NCBI GenBank assembly: GCA_002007405.1
Contig: JYIN01000002.1
Span: forward strand, 124,001-188,000
Direction: 5' to 3'
DNA length: 64,000 bases
Origin: Gammaproteobacteria bacterium Gsub
Lineage (GTDB): Bacteria > Pseudomonadota > Gammaproteobacteria > PS1 > Pseudothioglobaceae
Numbering within the stretch: position 1 is the stretch's first letter; each line of letters starts with the position of its first letter. A program made the position numbers and the translations under genes. Shown here one piece after another: positions 21,465 to 31,732 of this stretch. Below the pieces are notes generated by a model. That model saw only the letters and a list, made by a program, of their open reading frames with translations, was not told where the DNA came from and did not search any database.

Positions 21465-21980
21465 ATGTCAGACAGTAATAAAATGACCATCATCGCCACC
21501 AAGGGCACTTTTGACTGGGCCTTTCCGCCCTTTATTATCGCATCTACTGGCATCGCCATGAATAAAGAAGTTAGTATTTTCTTTACTTTTTATGGTCTCA
21601 ATCTTTTATTAAAAGACATCTCAAAACTCAAAGTAACCCCAATTGGCAACCCATCTATGCCAATGAAAATGCCATTTGGTCCCAAATGGCTACAAAATAT
21701 TGACTTCGGTCCAAAAATTCCTAATTTTATTTGGAATATCCCATTTGCCGATACAATGGTTACTTATTTAATGAAAAAAACCATGCACAAACATGGCATT
21801 GCTAAGCTTGAAGATCTGCGTGCCATGTGTCAAGAATTTGAGGTTAAATTTATCGCCTGTGATATGACAGTTGACTTGTTTGGTTACAATAAAGAAGATT
21901 TTATTGATGGTATTGAATTTGCTGGTGCTGCCTCTTATTTTGATGAGGCCGCTAGCGGTAATCACCACTTATATATGTAG
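21465..21980 (+). CDS. DsrE2-like membrane-associated sulfurtransferase
   Basis: 171 residues of the DsrE/F superfamily. Cysteines lie in RAMCQEFEVKFIACDMTVDLFGY (about 124-146), the C-x10-C-like pair of DsrE2. A hydrophobic stretch (FPPFIIASTGIAM) is near residue 20. DsrE2 with TusA, often with a rhodanese, moves sulfane sulfur in the cytoplasm of sulfur oxidisers. A good ribosome-binding site (CAGAGGT) precedes the ATG. Confidence 0.92.
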   Translation: MSDSNKMTIIATKGTFDWAFPPFIIASTGIAMNKEVSIFFTFYGLNLLLKDISKLKVTPIGNPSMPMKMPFGPKWLQNIDFGPKIPNFIWNIPFADTMVTYLMKKTMHKHGIAKLEDLRAMCQEFEVKFIACDMTVDLFGYNKEDFIDGIEFAGAASYFDEAASGNHHLYM

Positions 21981-22018
21981 AGACCTTTTGCATGATTATT
22001 CATAACATGATGCAAGAA
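21979..22018 (+). repeat. Dispersed intergenic repeat, copy 1 (AGAGACCTTT type)
   Basis: AGAGACCTTTTGCATGATT opens a stretch that is similar to one at 22819. The two copies flank the HAD hydrolase gene. Shorter relatives occur at 35626 and 39829. They may be remnants of insertion-sequence ends or a small dispersed repeat; there is no transposase here. Confidence 0.35.
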
Positions 22019-22027
22019 TCTCATAAT

Positions 22028-22681
22028 TTAGCGCCAATCCAAACTACGCCAACCTCTGTGATTGGCGATTTGTGTCAATTTTTCATCAGCATTGACAATC
22101 ACAGGATTATCCACCAATTCTAACATCGGTAAATCATTGTGCGAATCCGAATAAAAACTGGCGCCCTTAATGCTTTTGCCGGTTTTTTTTAACCATTTGT
22201 TTAAATGACGGATTTTCCCTGATTGAAAACAAGGCTCGCCTAATACTTTGCCAGTATAGCGTCCATTGTTAATTTCAGGCTCAGTCGCCAGCAGATGCTC
22301 AATGCCATATTGCAAAGCAATGGGACCGGCAATAAAGCGATTAGTCGCGGTAACCACAAGTAGTGTATCTCCTTTTTGAGCGTGTGTATCAACCACTTTT
22401 TGCGCTTTTGGCAATAAAATTGGCTGTATTTTTTCACGCATAAATTGCCAGTGCCATTTATTTAATATGGCCATTGAGTATGCGGACAAAGGCTCCATGC
22501 AAAATTCTAAATATTTGTTAATATCTATCTTTCCAAGTGCATATTGATCAAAAAAAATCTGATTTTTTGCTTGATAAGTATTAGCATCAACCGCACCAAT
22601 TTCGCTTATAAATTCACCCCAAAGAAAATCACTGTCACCACCAATTAGGGTTTGATCAAGATCAAATATTGCAAGTGGCAT
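22028..22681 (-). CDS. HAD-IB family phosphatase (SerB-like)
   Basis: 217 residues. HAD motif I is FDLDQTL (residues 5-11), motif II VVTATNRF (about 111-118) and motif III with FYSDSHNDLPMLELV (about 176-190). The HAD-IB group contains phosphoserine-phosphatase-like enzymes acting on small phosphorylated substrates; the substrate here is unknown. Isolated between two copies of a short intergenic repeat. Confidence 0.88.
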   Translation of the reverse strand: MPLAIFDLDQTLIGGDSDFLWGEFISEIGAVDANTYQAKNQIFFDQYALGKIDINKYLEFCMEPLSAYSMAILNKWHWQFMREKIQPILLPKAQKVVDTHAQKGDTLLVVTATNRFIAGPIALQYGIEHLLATEPEINNGRYTGKVLGEPCFQSGKIRHLNKWLKKTGKSIKGASFYSDSHNDLPMLELVDNPVIVNADEKLTQIANHRGWRSLDWR

Positions 22682-22818
22682 AACTATTTCCTTATATTCA
22701 AGTGAGTGTTTTTTGAATTATTATATTTACCTAAGCAAAGTTTATGCAAGAAAAGAATAATTATTTTGAGAGATATTTGAGGTAAAATTCAGCAATTTTT
22801 CCTTTCTTCTCCTTAAAA

Positions 22819-22859
22819 AGAGACCTTTGTAATTATAAATAATCATACAAAATTCTCAA
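22819..22859 (+). repeat. Dispersed intergenic repeat, copy 2 (AGAGACCTTT type)
   Basis: AGAGACCTTTGTAATTATAA followed by AATAATCATACAAAATTCTC, similar in order to the copy at 21979 (shared AGAGACCTTT, ATAATCAT-like and ATTCTCA-like blocks with small gaps). The match was judged by eye. Confidence 0.3.
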
Positions 22860-22870
22860 AAAAATAGATT

Positions 22871-24181
22871 ATGCAATTATTACTGTTAGTTTGCAATAGA
22901 TTATCAAAATTCCTCGGTAATGTCAGTAAAATAATGCTTTGTTATCCCTTTCATTTTATATTACCTAAAAAACGCTTTACTATCCCCGAATATAGCAAAG
23001 CTATCATTAAAGGGAAAAATCAGACTATCCCTAAACATATTTGGCAAACAAATTATTCTAATAAAGTCAGCCTTCCAATTTATTTGAATTATTTGTTTAA
23101 TCGCTTGCTAAGTTTGGATTACGAACATCATTATGTCAGCACTGAACAGCGTCTAGCATTTGTTCAAGCCTATGCTAATACGGACATTATCCAAACCTAT
23201 CAGCGTTTAAACGACGGAGCAGCACAGGCTGACCTTTGGCGGCTATTGGTATTAGAGTATTTTGGCGGTGTTTATATAGATATTGATGCACATCTTATTT
23301 TCCCTTTATCCAAACTAATTAAAAAAAACGCTAAAGAATTGTTTATTTTCAGAAGAAAAGACAATACCTATACCAATTATTTTATCGCAGCAGATAAAAA
23401 TCACCCCGTATTAACAACGGCAATCTGTATTGTTAAAAACAATATTAACAGTGCCAAACCAGTAGGGGTTTATTCACTCACTGGACCCAAACCATTTGAC
23501 CAAGCCATTAACAAGATAAAATCAAACAACAACAGCAAACTTTATCGTTATGTTTGCATTCAAGGAAATTTTACCAATGAATATTTTCAATATATTGATA
23601 AACCCAAAAGCAAATGGACGCATAAAAAGCCAGATGAAATTTTAAAAAAACCTCCAAATGACAAAAAAATTATTTTTCTTGACCGTGACGGTGTCATCAA
23701 CGAAGAATTTGGCTACCTGCATAAAATTGAAGATTTTGAATTTATTGATGGAGTGTTTGATTCATGTTTGCATTTTCAAAAATTGGGCTTTGAGATTATC
23801 ATTGTTACCAACCAATCTGGTATTGGTATAGGGCTTTATACACAACAAGATTTCGCTAAATTAAACGCTTGGGTGATAGATAAATTCAAACAAAATGGAG
23901 TTAAAATCTTGGCGGTGTTTTTCTGCCCACATACCGCAGAGGATAATTGTAAATGTCGCAAACCTAAAGCTGGGATGTTTTTACAAGCACAGCAAAAATA
24001 CGCCATTGATATGCAAAATTCATGGATGATTGGTGATAAAGAAGCCGACATACAAGCCGCTAATACGGCAAATATCAGCAATACAATTTTAGTTAGAAGT
24101 GGACATAAAATTGATGAGAAAAATTCTAATGCCAAATTTTTTTTAGACTCAATCAAACACGCAAAGACAATAATTGTTTAG
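22871..24181 (+). CDS. Fusion of a GT32-type glycosyltransferase and a GmhB heptose-bisphosphate phosphatase
   Basis: 436 residues in two parts. Residues about 50-250 are a DXD-type sugar transferase related to OCH1/GT32 enzymes (IPKHIWQTN, then AAQADLWRLLVLEYFGGVYIDID with the DID metal-binding site). Residues about 262-430 are GmhB: FLDRDGVINEEFGYL, TNQSGIGIGLYT, the zinc-loop FFCPHTAEDNCKCRKPKAGM and MIGDKEADIQAA. GmhB removes the 7-phosphate in ADP-heptose synthesis. The convergent neighbour is heptosyltransferase WaaC, so both serve the lipopolysaccharide inner core. The 3' ends of the two genes overlap by 29 bases. The fusion is unusual. Confidence 0.88.
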   Translation: MQLLLLVCNRLSKFLGNVSKIMLCYPFHFILPKKRFTIPEYSKAIIKGKNQTIPKHIWQTNYSNKVSLPIYLNYLFNRLLSLDYEHHYVSTEQRLAFVQAYANTDIIQTYQRLNDGAAQADLWRLLVLEYFGGVYIDIDAHLIFPLSKLIKKNAKELFIFRRKDNTYTNYFIAADKNHPVLTTAICIVKNNINSAKPVGVYSLTGPKPFDQAINKIKSNNNSKLYRYVCIQGNFTNEYFQYIDKPKSKWTHKKPDEILKKPPNDKKIIFLDRDGVINEEFGYLHKIEDFEFIDGVFDSCLHFQKLGFEIIIVTNQSGIGIGLYTQQDFAKLNAWVIDKFKQNGVKILAVFFCPHTAEDNCKCRKPKAGMFLQAQQKYAIDMQNSWMIGDKEADIQAANTANISNTILVRSGHKIDEKNSNAKFFLDSIKHAKTIIV

Positions 24182-25163
24182 CCATACTTGCAATATCCGC
24201 CACCTTTATATTTTTAATTGAAAAATCATTTTTATCAATTTTATAAGGATTAACCTGTGAGTTTGATTCAAGCACGCGGTTAATATCCGTTACATAAGTA
24301 TTACGGGTGCTAGGTGTTGCACTAAACAATGTAATTGAAGCAATATTAAGCGCCCACGCCATGTGAGAAGGTCCTGTATCAGCACCAATCACCAAATCCA
24401 TTTGTTTGATCAGTATTTTCAAGGCATTTAATGAGAGTTTATCTGCAAGTTGTGTTTTTGGTGCGATTTTTTGAATTTGTTGTGCCATGCGCTTTTCTGC
24501 TAAATTACCCCATATAAGCATTACATTGGCATTTAATGTTTGTGCTAATTGAGCGTATTGCGCTGCAGGATAAATTTTAGATTCGGACGATCCTCCTACT
24601 ATCAACGCAACATTTGGTTTGGCATTATTGGGTAAATTAAATAATTGATGATTAGTATATAAAAAAGGTTGTTTGTTTAATAAATCCGCATCTGAAACCG
24701 TTATTTTTAAAGCAACAGATATAAGCGCAATATTGCGTTTAACTATATTTTGAGCATAATCTATTTTGCATGTATTAAGGTAAAATTTAGCCGCCAAAGG
24801 CTCACGAATTGAATGCTTATCAAACCCCCAAGTTTGTTTTCCAGGAATGAGCTTAGTTACTATGGCAGATTTAAGTAGCCCTTGAATGTCAATTACCATA
24901 TCATATTTGGGCAATTTTGTAAGTTTTTTAAACTCTTTGAATAACAATATTAGAGATTTTTTGCGTTTGGCTTGTTTTAAATTGAGCTTGTGTATTTGAT
25001 AAATATTAGGATTATTACTCAAAATATCAGCAAATTCCGCCTCTATCACCCAATCTATAAGTACATCCGGTAGTTGTTTTTTAATAAATTGTAAAACAAC
25101 CATTGTGTGGATGATGTCCCCTAAGGCAGACAATTTAACAATAGCAATTTTCATCCTTCTCAT
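24153..25163 (-). CDS. waaC: Lipopolysaccharide heptosyltransferase I
   Basis: 336 residues, GT9 family. Signatures are [15 protein letters not shown] at the start, [12 protein letters not shown], and the nucleotide-sugar site [17 protein letters not shown] near residue 250. It adds the first heptose to Kdo2-lipid A. An alternative start at 25154 (MKIAIVK) is equally plausible. Its context, beside a GmhB fusion, supports the assignment. Confidence 0.92.
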   Translation of the reverse strand: MRRMKIAIVKLSALGDIIHTMVVLQFIKKQLPDVLIDWVIEAEFADILSNNPNIYQIHKLNLKQAKRKKSLILLFKEFKKLTKLPKYDMVIDIQGLLKSAIVTKLIPGKQTWGFDKHSIREPLAAKFYLNTCKIDYAQNIVKRNIALISVALKITVSDADLLNKQPFLYTNHQLFNLPNNAKPNVALIVGGSSESKIYPAAQYAQLAQTLNANVMLIWGNLAEKRMAQQIQKIAPKTQLADKLSLNALKILIKQMDLVIGADTGPSHMAWALNIASITLFSATPSTRNTYVTDINRVLESNSQVNPYKIDKNDFSIKNIKVADIASMAKQLLSLRV

Positions 25164-25180
25164 TTTACTGTGCTATGGGT

Positions 25181-25186
25181 TATAAT
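25181..25186 (+). promoter_or_regulatory. Probable -10 element of glnS
   Basis: A perfect TATAAT ends 9 bases before the glnS ATG at 25196. A start site about 7 bases downstream would leave a leader of only a few bases, so the transcript may be nearly leaderless. No strong -35 is visible. Confidence 0.35.
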
Positions 25187-25195
25187 TTAACGCTT

Positions 25196-26851
25196 ATGGA
25201 AGAGAGCGCACGCACAAATTTTATTCGTCATCAAATTGATACAGATTTAACACAAAAAAATACGAGCACTATCAAAACTCGTTTTCCACCTGAACCAAAT
25301 GGTTATTTGCATATCGGTCATGCCAAGTCAATCTGCCTAAATTTTGGATTGGCGCAGGATTATGGTGGCACATGCAATCTGCGTTTTGATGACACCAATC
25401 CTGAAAAAGAAGAAACCACTTTTATTGAATCAATCAAAGCTGATATTAGATGGCTGGGTTTTGAATGGGACGAAATTCATTATAGCTCTGATTATTTTCA
25501 AACTTTCTATAATTGTGCAATTGAATTGATTAAAAAACGCTTGGCGTATGTTTGTTTTTTAAATACAGAAGAAATACGCAAATATCGCGGCACTTTAAAA
25601 CAAGCGGGTAAAAATAGCCCGTATCGTGATACTTGTATAGAAGACAATCTATCCCTGTTGGCAAAAATGAAAGACGGTAAATTTAGTGAGGGTGAATGCG
25701 TTTTGCGCGCTAAAATTGATATGTCAAGTCCGTTTATGTGCTTGCGTGACCCAACACTTTACCGGATTCGTTTTGACAAACACCACCAAACTGGCAATGA
25801 ATGGCGAATTTATCCCATGTATGATTTTGCTCACCCAATCAGTGATGCAATTGAAGGTATTAGCCACTCTTTATGCACCTTAGAATTCCAAGATAATCGC
25901 CACCTATATGATTGGATACTTGATAATTTGGATGATTTTAATCAACCCAATCGCCCACACCAGTATGAATTTTCGCGCCTTAATCTTGAATATACAGTAA
26001 TGTCCAAACGCAAATTACAGCAACTGGTTAAAGAAAATTTAGTTTCGGGTTGGGATGATCCGCGAATGCCTACCCTCTCTGGCTTGAGACGACGCGGTTA
26101 CACAGCTGCGAGTATTCGTGATTTTTCTGAGCGTATTGGTGTTTCTAAAGTTGATGCTACGACCGACATAGCAATTCTAGAATCCTCAATACGAGATGCC
26201 CTCAACAATAGTGCCGCACGCACTATGGGGGTAATTGACCCAATTAAAGTAATCATTGAGAATTATCCATTTGATCAAGTAGAAACTCTATATGCCCCCA
26301 TTCATCCTCAAAATGAATTGATGGGCAAACGCAAGATATTTTTTTCCCGAGAAATTTATATTGACCGCGCCGATTTTACCGAAACCATGCCGAATAAAAA
26401 ATACAAGCGTCTCGCCCTGAATAAAGAAGTGCGCCTGCGCAACGCTTATGTGATTAACGCCACTACTTTTGACACCGATTTTGATGGCAATATTACCACT
26501 GTATATGCTACCTATGACGCTAATACTCTGGGGAAAAATCCAGCTGATGGGCGAAAAGTAAAGGGTGTGATTCATTTTGTTGAAGCCAGCCACGCATTAC
26601 AAGCAGAATTTAGAATCTATAAACCTTTATTTACTTTAGAAAATCCGGGAAAAAATGATAATTTTCAACAGTTAATTAACCCAAAATCATTGACCATCAC
26701 TGATGGTGTGGTTGAGCCAAATATGGAGAATGCAAAGCCTGAAGTGGCTTACCAATTTGAGCGAGAAGGATATTTTTGCCGTGATAATCAATCAGGCGAT
26801 AAATTAGTTTTTAACAAAACAGTCGGATTACGCAACACTTGGAATCAATAA
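25196..26851 (+). CDS. glnS: Glutaminyl-tRNA synthetase
   Basis: 551 residues, class I aminoacyl-tRNA synthetase. The HIGH motif is in [15 protein letters not shown] and the KMSKS-like motif in YTVMSKRKL. The N-terminal [15 protein letters not shown] start aligns with the family; an ATG seven codons earlier (25175) lies across the probable -10 element and is less likely. Charges tRNA-Gln directly. Confidence 0.97.
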   Translation: MEESARTNFIRHQIDTDLTQKNTSTIKTRFPPEPNGYLHIGHAKSICLNFGLAQDYGGTCNLRFDDTNPEKEETTFIESIKADIRWLGFEWDEIHYSSDYFQTFYNCAIELIKKRLAYVCFLNTEEIRKYRGTLKQAGKNSPYRDTCIEDNLSLLAKMKDGKFSEGECVLRAKIDMSSPFMCLRDPTLYRIRFDKHHQTGNEWRIYPMYDFAHPISDAIEGISHSLCTLEFQDNRHLYDWILDNLDDFNQPNRPHQYEFSRLNLEYTVMSKRKLQQLVKENLVSGWDDPRMPTLSGLRRRGYTAASIRDFSERIGVSKVDATTDIAILESSIRDALNNSAARTMGVIDPIKVIIENYPFDQVETLYAPIHPQNELMGKRKIFFSREIYIDRADFTETMPNKKYKRLALNKEVRLRNAYVINATTFDTDFDGNITTVYATYDANTLGKNPADGRKVKGVIHFVEASHALQAEFRIYKPLFTLENPGKNDNFQQLINPKSLTITDGVVEPNMENAKPEVAYQFEREGYFCRDNQSGDKLVFNKTVGLRNTWNQ

Positions 26852-26877
26852 TTATGGTATCGTTTTAGAGTGGAAAA

Positions 26878-27624
26878 ATGCTGGGTAAAAATATGATAAA
26901 AATAGCGGTTTCTGGGAGTACAGGACGCATGGGGAAAGCCGTCATTGAGGCAATTAAACAAAATAATAATTTAAATTTGGGTATTGCTATAGATGAAAAC
27001 AAAAATTTAAACTTAGTTTTAGATAAATTTGATATATTGATTGATTTCACCAGTCCCGAGGCAACACTTAAATACTTAGCTGAGTGTCAAAATGCAAACA
27101 AACCAATGGTAATTGGCACCACAGGTTTTAATGATAAACAATTAAAAATAATTCATACTGTCGCTAACAATATACCGATAGTATTGGCACCAAATATGAG
27201 CATTGGGGTTAATTTATCACTTAAATTATTGGCGATGACAGCGCGTGTGATTGGTAAAGATTCGGATATTGAAATTATTGAAGCCCATCACCGCCATAAA
27301 GTTGATGCCCCATCTGGTACTGCACTGAAAATGGGCGAAATAATCGCTAACACACTTGGTCGGGATTTATCACAATGCGCCGTTTATGGTCGCCAAGGCA
27401 TTGAGAAGCCACGCGATCGCCAAACCATTGGTTTTTCTACCATTCGTGGCGGTGATGTGGTGGGTGAGCATACAATTAGTTTTTTTATGCAAGGCGAGCG
27501 TGTGGAGATTACCCATAAAGCCTCTTCACGCCTAACCTTTGCAAATGGGGCAACACATGCGGCGAGTTGGCTATTGCACCAACCTGCTGGATTATATTCC
27601 ATGCAAGATGTATTAAATTTATGA
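26878..27624 (+). CDS. dapB: 4-hydroxy-tetrahydrodipicolinate reductase
   Basis: About 248 residues. Signatures are the NAD(P)-binding [10 protein letters not shown] and the active-site block [20 protein letters not shown]. Lysine and diaminopimelate pathway. An internal ATG at 26893 (MIKIAVSG) gives the more usual family start. It begins 26 bases after glnS in the same direction. Confidence 0.96.
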   Translation: MLGKNMIKIAVSGSTGRMGKAVIEAIKQNNNLNLGIAIDENKNLNLVLDKFDILIDFTSPEATLKYLAECQNANKPMVIGTTGFNDKQLKIIHTVANNIPIVLAPNMSIGVNLSLKLLAMTARVIGKDSDIEIIEAHHRHKVDAPSGTALKMGEIIANTLGRDLSQCAVYGRQGIEKPRDRQTIGFSTIRGGDVVGEHTISFFMQGERVEITHKASSRLTFANGATHAASWLLHQPAGLYSMQDVLNL

Positions 27625-27631
27625 GGTTTTT

Positions 27632-27931
27632 ATGTTATATGCAATTATTGCCCAAGATACACCTAACTCATTAAAAAAACGCTTGCCTGTGCGTGTAGAA
27701 CATATAGAGCGTTTGCAAGTTTTAAAAAATACAGGACGCTTAATTTTGGCAGGTCCCCATCCAATGATTGACAACAACGACCCTGGTGAGGCTGGCTTTA
27801 GCGGCTCACTCGTAGTAGCAGAATTTGATTGCCTAGAAGATGCAAAAACTTGGGCTGATGCTGATCCATATAAAACTTCTGGTGCATATGCAAACATTAT
27901 TGTAAAACCATTTAAAAAAATATTACCATGA
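27632..27931 (+). CDS. YciI-family protein
   Basis: 99 residues of the dimeric alpha-beta barrel YciI family, with the conserved histidine-aspartate region AGPHPMID near residue 46 and a C-terminal DADPYKTSGAYANIIVKPFKK. The function is not established for most members. It starts 7 bases after dapB and overlaps the persulfide dioxygenase gene by 4 bases. Confidence 0.88.
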   Translation: MLYAIIAQDTPNSLKKRLPVRVEHIERLQVLKNTGRLILAGPHPMIDNNDPGEAGFSGSLVVAEFDCLEDAKTWADADPYKTSGAYANIIVKPFKKILP

Positions 27932-28632
27932 GCTTGTTTTTTAGACCTTTATTTGAAAAAGAAAGTGCAACTTACACCTATTTATTGGCAGATTTACAAA
28001 CTAAAGAGGCGGTTATTATTGACCCAGTTGATACCACAAAACAACGCGATATTGCCCTGCTTGAAGAATTAGGGCTAGATTTAAACTACATTATTGAAAC
28101 CCACATACACGCAGACCACATCACTAGTTCCTGCCCTTTAAAACAAAAATTTACCCATGCTAAAATTGTAATCGGCGCAGCAAACGCCACCAGTTGTGCT
28201 GATATTTTAATTAAAGATGGCAACACTCTAAATTTTGGCACTCATACCATCACTGCAATAGCAACCCCAGGTCATACCATTGGCTGCATGTCTTTTGTGT
28301 GTGGAAATAAGGTTTTTACTGGTGATGCACTGCTGATTAGAAGCTGTGGTCGTTGCGATTTTCAAGGTGGATCGGCAGAAACATTATTTACCTCTATTAA
28401 ACGACTATTTACCTTACCAGACACAACTTATGTTTATCCTGCGCATGATTATAATGGTCGAATCTGTAGCTCAATTTGGGAAGAGAAAGTCTTTAATACC
28501 ATGATCGGTGGTGGTGTCAAAAAAACGGAATTCGTCCACCGTGTCAATGCCATGAAACTCTCACTACCTGCCAAAATTCATGTCGCTGTACCTGCCAACC
28601 AAGTTTGTGGTGCAAAAATCATCGGCGAATAA
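27928..28632 (+). CDS. ETHE1-like persulfide dioxygenase
   Basis: 234 residues, metallo-beta-lactamase fold. The metal ligands THIHADHITSS (about 56-66), TPGHTIGCM (about 113-121) and FTGDALLIRSCGRCDFQGGS (about 130-149) are diagnostic for the persulfide dioxygenase branch. It oxidises glutathione persulfide to sulfite. This fits the sulfur-oxidising lifestyle suggested by tusA-dsrE2. Confidence 0.92.
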   Translation: MSLFFRPLFEKESATYTYLLADLQTKEAVIIDPVDTTKQRDIALLEELGLDLNYIIETHIHADHITSSCPLKQKFTHAKIVIGAANATSCADILIKDGNTLNFGTHTITAIATPGHTIGCMSFVCGNKVFTGDALLIRSCGRCDFQGGSAETLFTSIKRLFTLPDTTYVYPAHDYNGRICSSIWEEKVFNTMIGGGVKKTEFVHRVNAMKLSLPAKIHVAVPANQVCGAKIIGE

Positions 28633-28878
28633 ATGGTAACTGGCTATTCCTTAGACCCCCACCACCAAGCAAATTTTGCCAAACAACAATTTGCCGTCAT
28701 TCACCTCCCTCGCAAAAAACGCGACCGTATCCCAGCCACCAGCGTCAAAATTACCTCAGACTTACCAACTGCTATAACCCAGTCTAACCCCAAAAACTAC
28801 TTTTACCCTGCTAAAGTAGTCGGTCCTGCCCGCTCTTCCGAAGGCACATTGCTATACTATATTATTGAACTCTACTAA
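28633..28878 (+). CDS. Hypothetical protein, 81 residues
   Basis: The frame begins with ATG immediately after the stop of the persulfide dioxygenase gene (TAAATG), so it is probably co-translated. The product is basic and proline-rich (LPRKKRDRIPATSVKITSDLP), with no membrane span or cysteine. I do not recognise the family. Confidence 0.5.
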   Translation: MVTGYSLDPHHQANFAKQQFAVIHLPRKKRDRIPATSVKITSDLPTAITQSNPKNYFYPAKVVGPARSSEGTLLYYIIELY

Positions 28879-28921
28879 CTCCAAATATTCAAACAATTCA
28901 AAGCCTTTAGTAAATCATCAG

Positions 28922-28968
28922 TTTGCAGTATTTTTTGTCATTCATTTTGCAGTATTTTTTGTCATTCA
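28922..28968 (+). repeat. Tandem 24-bp repeat, two copies
   Basis: The 23-base string starting TTTGCAGTATTTTTTGTCAT occurs at 28922-28944 and again, identically, at 28946-28968, a period of 24 bases. It lies in the 394-base space between the 81-residue gene and the EF-hand gene. No gene function is evident. Confidence 0.85.
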
Positions 28969-29115
28969 TATACAAGCCCAAAACATATCATTTTCTCTAA
29001 CAAAAAAGACCTAAACAATCCTTAAACTAGGATAAATAAGTGATTATTTGTTTTGGTATAGTGCTAAAAAGCCCATTATTCACCTGGGTAAATACCGCCG
29101 ATTGAATATATTAAA

Positions 29116-29193
29116 ATGAATGAGAAAGAATATAGGGAAAGTGTAATCTCTTATAAGAATGGACATAGCATATATAAAAAAATGAAAAACTAA
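29116..29193 (+). CDS. Possible 25-residue peptide
   Basis: The only short frame worth noting in the 394-base space before the EF-hand gene: MNEKEYRESVISYKNGHSIY and a KKMKN end. There is no clear ribosome-binding site. It could be a remnant or chance. Confidence 0.15.
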   Translation: MNEKEYRESVISYKNGHSIYKKMKN

Positions 29194-29239
29194 GTAAAAT
29201 TATGTTTATAATGACTCTTAACCAACCAGTTAATGGTTG

Positions 29240-29245
29240 TATAAT
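29240..29245 (+). promoter_or_regulatory. Probable -10 element of the EF-hand gene
   Basis: GTTGTATAAT contains a perfect TATAAT 27 bases before the ATG at 29273, followed by a strong AGGAGAGAGAAG ribosome-binding site. The -35 is poor. Confidence 0.4.
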
Positions 29246-29272
29246 TTAATTTTTAATAAAAGGAGAGAGAAG

Positions 29273-29668
29273 ATGAGTTTTAAAAAAATATTTGCAGCCG
29301 CTTTGGTTTCTTCAGCTGTTTTTAGTGCTAACGCATTTGAAGATAGCATAGGCGGTGAAAGAGATGTATTTTCTGTTTTTGATGCTAACCAAGATGGCAA
29401 AATTTCTATGACAGAAGTTGTTGAAGCAATGATGAGAGTAGTAAAAATGGATAAAGATGGAGATCATTTTATCTCTATTCAGGAGCTACAACATCAAGAA
29501 GACTATAGCCATTGGATGGCCATATTTGACTTTAACAAAGATGGCAGACTATCTGCTACAGAGATTCCTCAAACAATGCACGATTCTATGCATAAAATGG
29601 ATGCCAATAAAGATGGTTTTCTTAGTATTGAAGAGCTAACAGGTGAGGCTGATGTTTTTTCAAAATAA
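29273..29668 (+). CDS. Exported EF-hand calcium-binding protein
   Basis: 131 residues from the ATG at 29273, chosen for its AGGAGAGAG ribosome-binding site and the signal peptide MSFKKIFAAALVSSAVFSANA; the frame is open 12 codons further up. Four EF-hand loops are visible: DANQDGKISMTE, DKDGDHFISIQE, DFNKDGRLSATE and DANKDGFLSIEE. A calcium-binding periplasmic protein; its partner is unknown. A hairpin terminator follows. Confidence 0.88.
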   Translation: MSFKKIFAAALVSSAVFSANAFEDSIGGERDVFSVFDANQDGKISMTEVVEAMMRVVKMDKDGDHFISIQELQHQEDYSHWMAIFDFNKDGRLSATEIPQTMHDSMHKMDANKDGFLSIEELTGEADVFSK

Positions 29669-29682
29669 GATATAAAAGCAAT

Positions 29683-29712
29683 AAAAAAAAGCGAGTATAG
29701 GCTCGCTTTTTT
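29683..29712 (+). terminator. Rho-independent terminator after the EF-hand gene
   Basis: AGCGAG and CTCGCT form a six-base-pair stem around a six-base loop, flanked by a run of A before and a run of seven T after. It can also serve the convergent hppA transcript. Confidence 0.8.
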
Positions 29713-29749
29713 TATTTTTAAAAACTCCTCATTTTTATTTATAAAGGTC

Positions 29750-31732
29750 TTATAAGATAGGAATAATCATAATCGCCACAATATTAATAATCTTAATCAA
29801 TGGATTGATTGCAGGACCTACGGTATCTTTATAAGGGTCGCCAACGGTGTCTCCAGTTACTGCGGCCTTGTGCGCATCTGACCCTTTGCCGCCATAATTA
29901 CCATCTTCAATGTATTTTTTGGCATTGTCCCATGCACCGCCACCTGTAGTCATAGAAATAGCCACAAAAATACCTGTGGCAATAGAACCAATTAACAAGC
30001 CACCTAACGCCTCAGCGCCTAACAATAAACCTACAACAATAGGAAAAGCAATGGGTAGGATAGAAGGTACGATCATTTCTTTAATGGCAGATTTGGTGAG
30101 CATATCCACTGCTTTGGAATAATTGGGCTTTTGGGTGTAATTCATAATACCTGGTAATTCGCGAAATTGGCGGCGCACCTCATTAACGATCCCACCAGCA
30201 GCATGAGCTACCGCTTCCATAGCCATAGCTCCAAACAAATAAGGCACCGCTCCTCCTAAAAATAAACCAATAATAACTAGATGGTTTGAGAGATCAAAAA
30301 AAGTTTTGCTATCACCAAGGGCATTAGTAAAATCAGTAAACAATACCAATGCAGCTAGCCCTGCCGAACCAATCGCGTAGCCTTTAGTAACGGCTTTAGT
30401 GGTATTACCTACAGCATCTAAGGGGTCGGTAATATTGCGAATTGCCTCAGGTAATTCTGCCATTTCAGCAATCCCGCCAGCATTATCGGTAATTGGACCA
30501 TAAGCATCTAATGCAACGATAACTCCAGTCATTGACAGCATTGCAGTAGCAGCAACAGCGATGCCATATAAATCGGCAAACCCGTATGCCCCCCAAATGC
30601 TAATACAAACTGCCAAAACGGGTAGTGCTGTAGATTTCATTGACAAACCTAAACCTGCAATAACATTGGTGCCACTCCCCGTAAGCGATGCTTTGGCAAT
30701 GTGTTGCACTGGCTTGTATTTGGTTGAGGTGTAATATTCAGTAACAACAACCATGACCCCAGTCAACACCAATCCGATTAGGGCAGCATAGAATAAATTT
30801 ATATCTATATCCATATTGACAGTAATAAAATAAAAAGCAACTCCTGCCAACCCTGCAGAAACGATAAGACCTTTATACAAAGCCCCCATAATAGAGCCAC
30901 CAGAAGATACTTTAACAAAAAAGGTGCCAATAATAGAAGCGATAATAGAAACCGCACCCAAAGCCAATGGATAGAGAATAGCACTTTCGCCCATATTTAA
31001 AACACTAGCCAATATCATTGTGGCAATGATAGTTACAGCATAAGTTTCAAACAAATCAGCTGCCATACCTGCACAGTCGCCAACATTATCACCCACATTA
31101 TCAGCAATCACTGCGGGATTGCGCGGATCGTCTTCGGGAATGCCAGTCTCTACCTTGCCGACAATATCCGCACCCACATCTGCACCTTTGGTGAATATGC
31201 CACCTCCTAAACGGGCAAAAATAGAGATCAGCGAACCACCAAAAGCAAGCCCAATTAAAGCATGCAAAGCATCATTTTTTTCAACGCCAACTGCCAACAT
31301 ACCCGCATAATAAGCGCTAACGCCTAGTAATGCCAAACCCACTACCAACATGCCCGTTATTACACCACCTTTGAATGCCACTTGAAAAGCGGCGTTAATA
31401 CCTTTTTTGGCAGCCTCAGTAGTGCGCGTATTAGCCCTAACAGATACATTCATGCCAATATAGCCAGCTGCACCTGAGAGAGTTGCACCGATTAAAAAAC
31501 CAAGCCCCACCACTGTGCTTAAAAAATAAGTAATAATTGTCAATAAAATGACCCCGACTATACTAATGGTGGTATATTGACGGTTCAGATAAGCATTTGC
31601 ACCTTGGGAGATGGCAGCTGAGATTTCACGCATTTTATCATTCCCAGTGGGCTGTTTATCAATCCAAATAATGGTTAATAATCCATATAATATCGCAATG
31701 ATTGATGCCATAATGGCAAAGTTGAGTATCAT
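29750..31732 (-). CDS. hppA: Membrane-bound proton-translocating pyrophosphatase
   Basis: 660 residues with about 16 membrane spans. The pyrophosphate-binding signature [18 protein letters not shown] and [19 protein letters not shown] are intact. The [10 protein letters not shown] motif has lysine where potassium-dependent enzymes have alanine, so this should be the potassium-independent, H+-pumping type. It couples pyrophosphate hydrolysis or synthesis to the proton gradient. The PPi-type phosphofructokinase gene is about 2.6 kb away. A strong AAAGGAGG ribosome-binding site precedes the start. Confidence 0.97.
   Translation of the reverse strand: MILNFAIMASIIAILYGLLTIIWIDKQPTGNDKMREISAAISQGANAYLNRQYTTISIVGVILLTIITYFLSTVVGLGFLIGATLSGAAGYIGMNVSVRANTRTTEAAKKGINAAFQVAFKGGVITGMLVVGLALLGVSAYYAGMLAVGVEKNDALHALIGLAFGGSLISIFARLGGGIFTKGADVGADIVGKVETGIPEDDPRNPAVIADNVGDNVGDCAGMAADLFETYAVTIIATMILASVLNMGESAILYPLALGAVSIIASIIGTFFVKVSSGGSIMGALYKGLIVSAGLAGVAFYFITVNMDIDINLFYAALIGLVLTGVMVVVTEYYTSTKYKPVQHIAKASLTGSGTNVIAGLGLSMKSTALPVLAVCISIWGAYGFADLYGIAVAATAMLSMTGVIVALDAYGPITDNAGGIAEMAELPEAIRNITDPLDAVGNTTKAVTKGYAIGSAGLAALVLFTDFTNALGDSKTFFDLSNHLVIIGLFLGGAVPYLFGAMAMEAVAHAAGGIVNEVRRQFRELPGIMNYTQKPNYSKAVDMLTKSAIKEMIVPSILPIAFPIVVGLLLGAEALGGLLIGSIATGIFVAISMTTGGGAWDNAKKYIEDGNYGGKGSDAHKAAVTGDTVGDPYKDTVGPAINPLIKIINIVAIMIIPIL

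Noticed and set aside
28922-28968. CRISPR-like repeat pair
   Set aside because: Two directly adjoining units with a single base between them leave no spacer; a simple tandem duplication.
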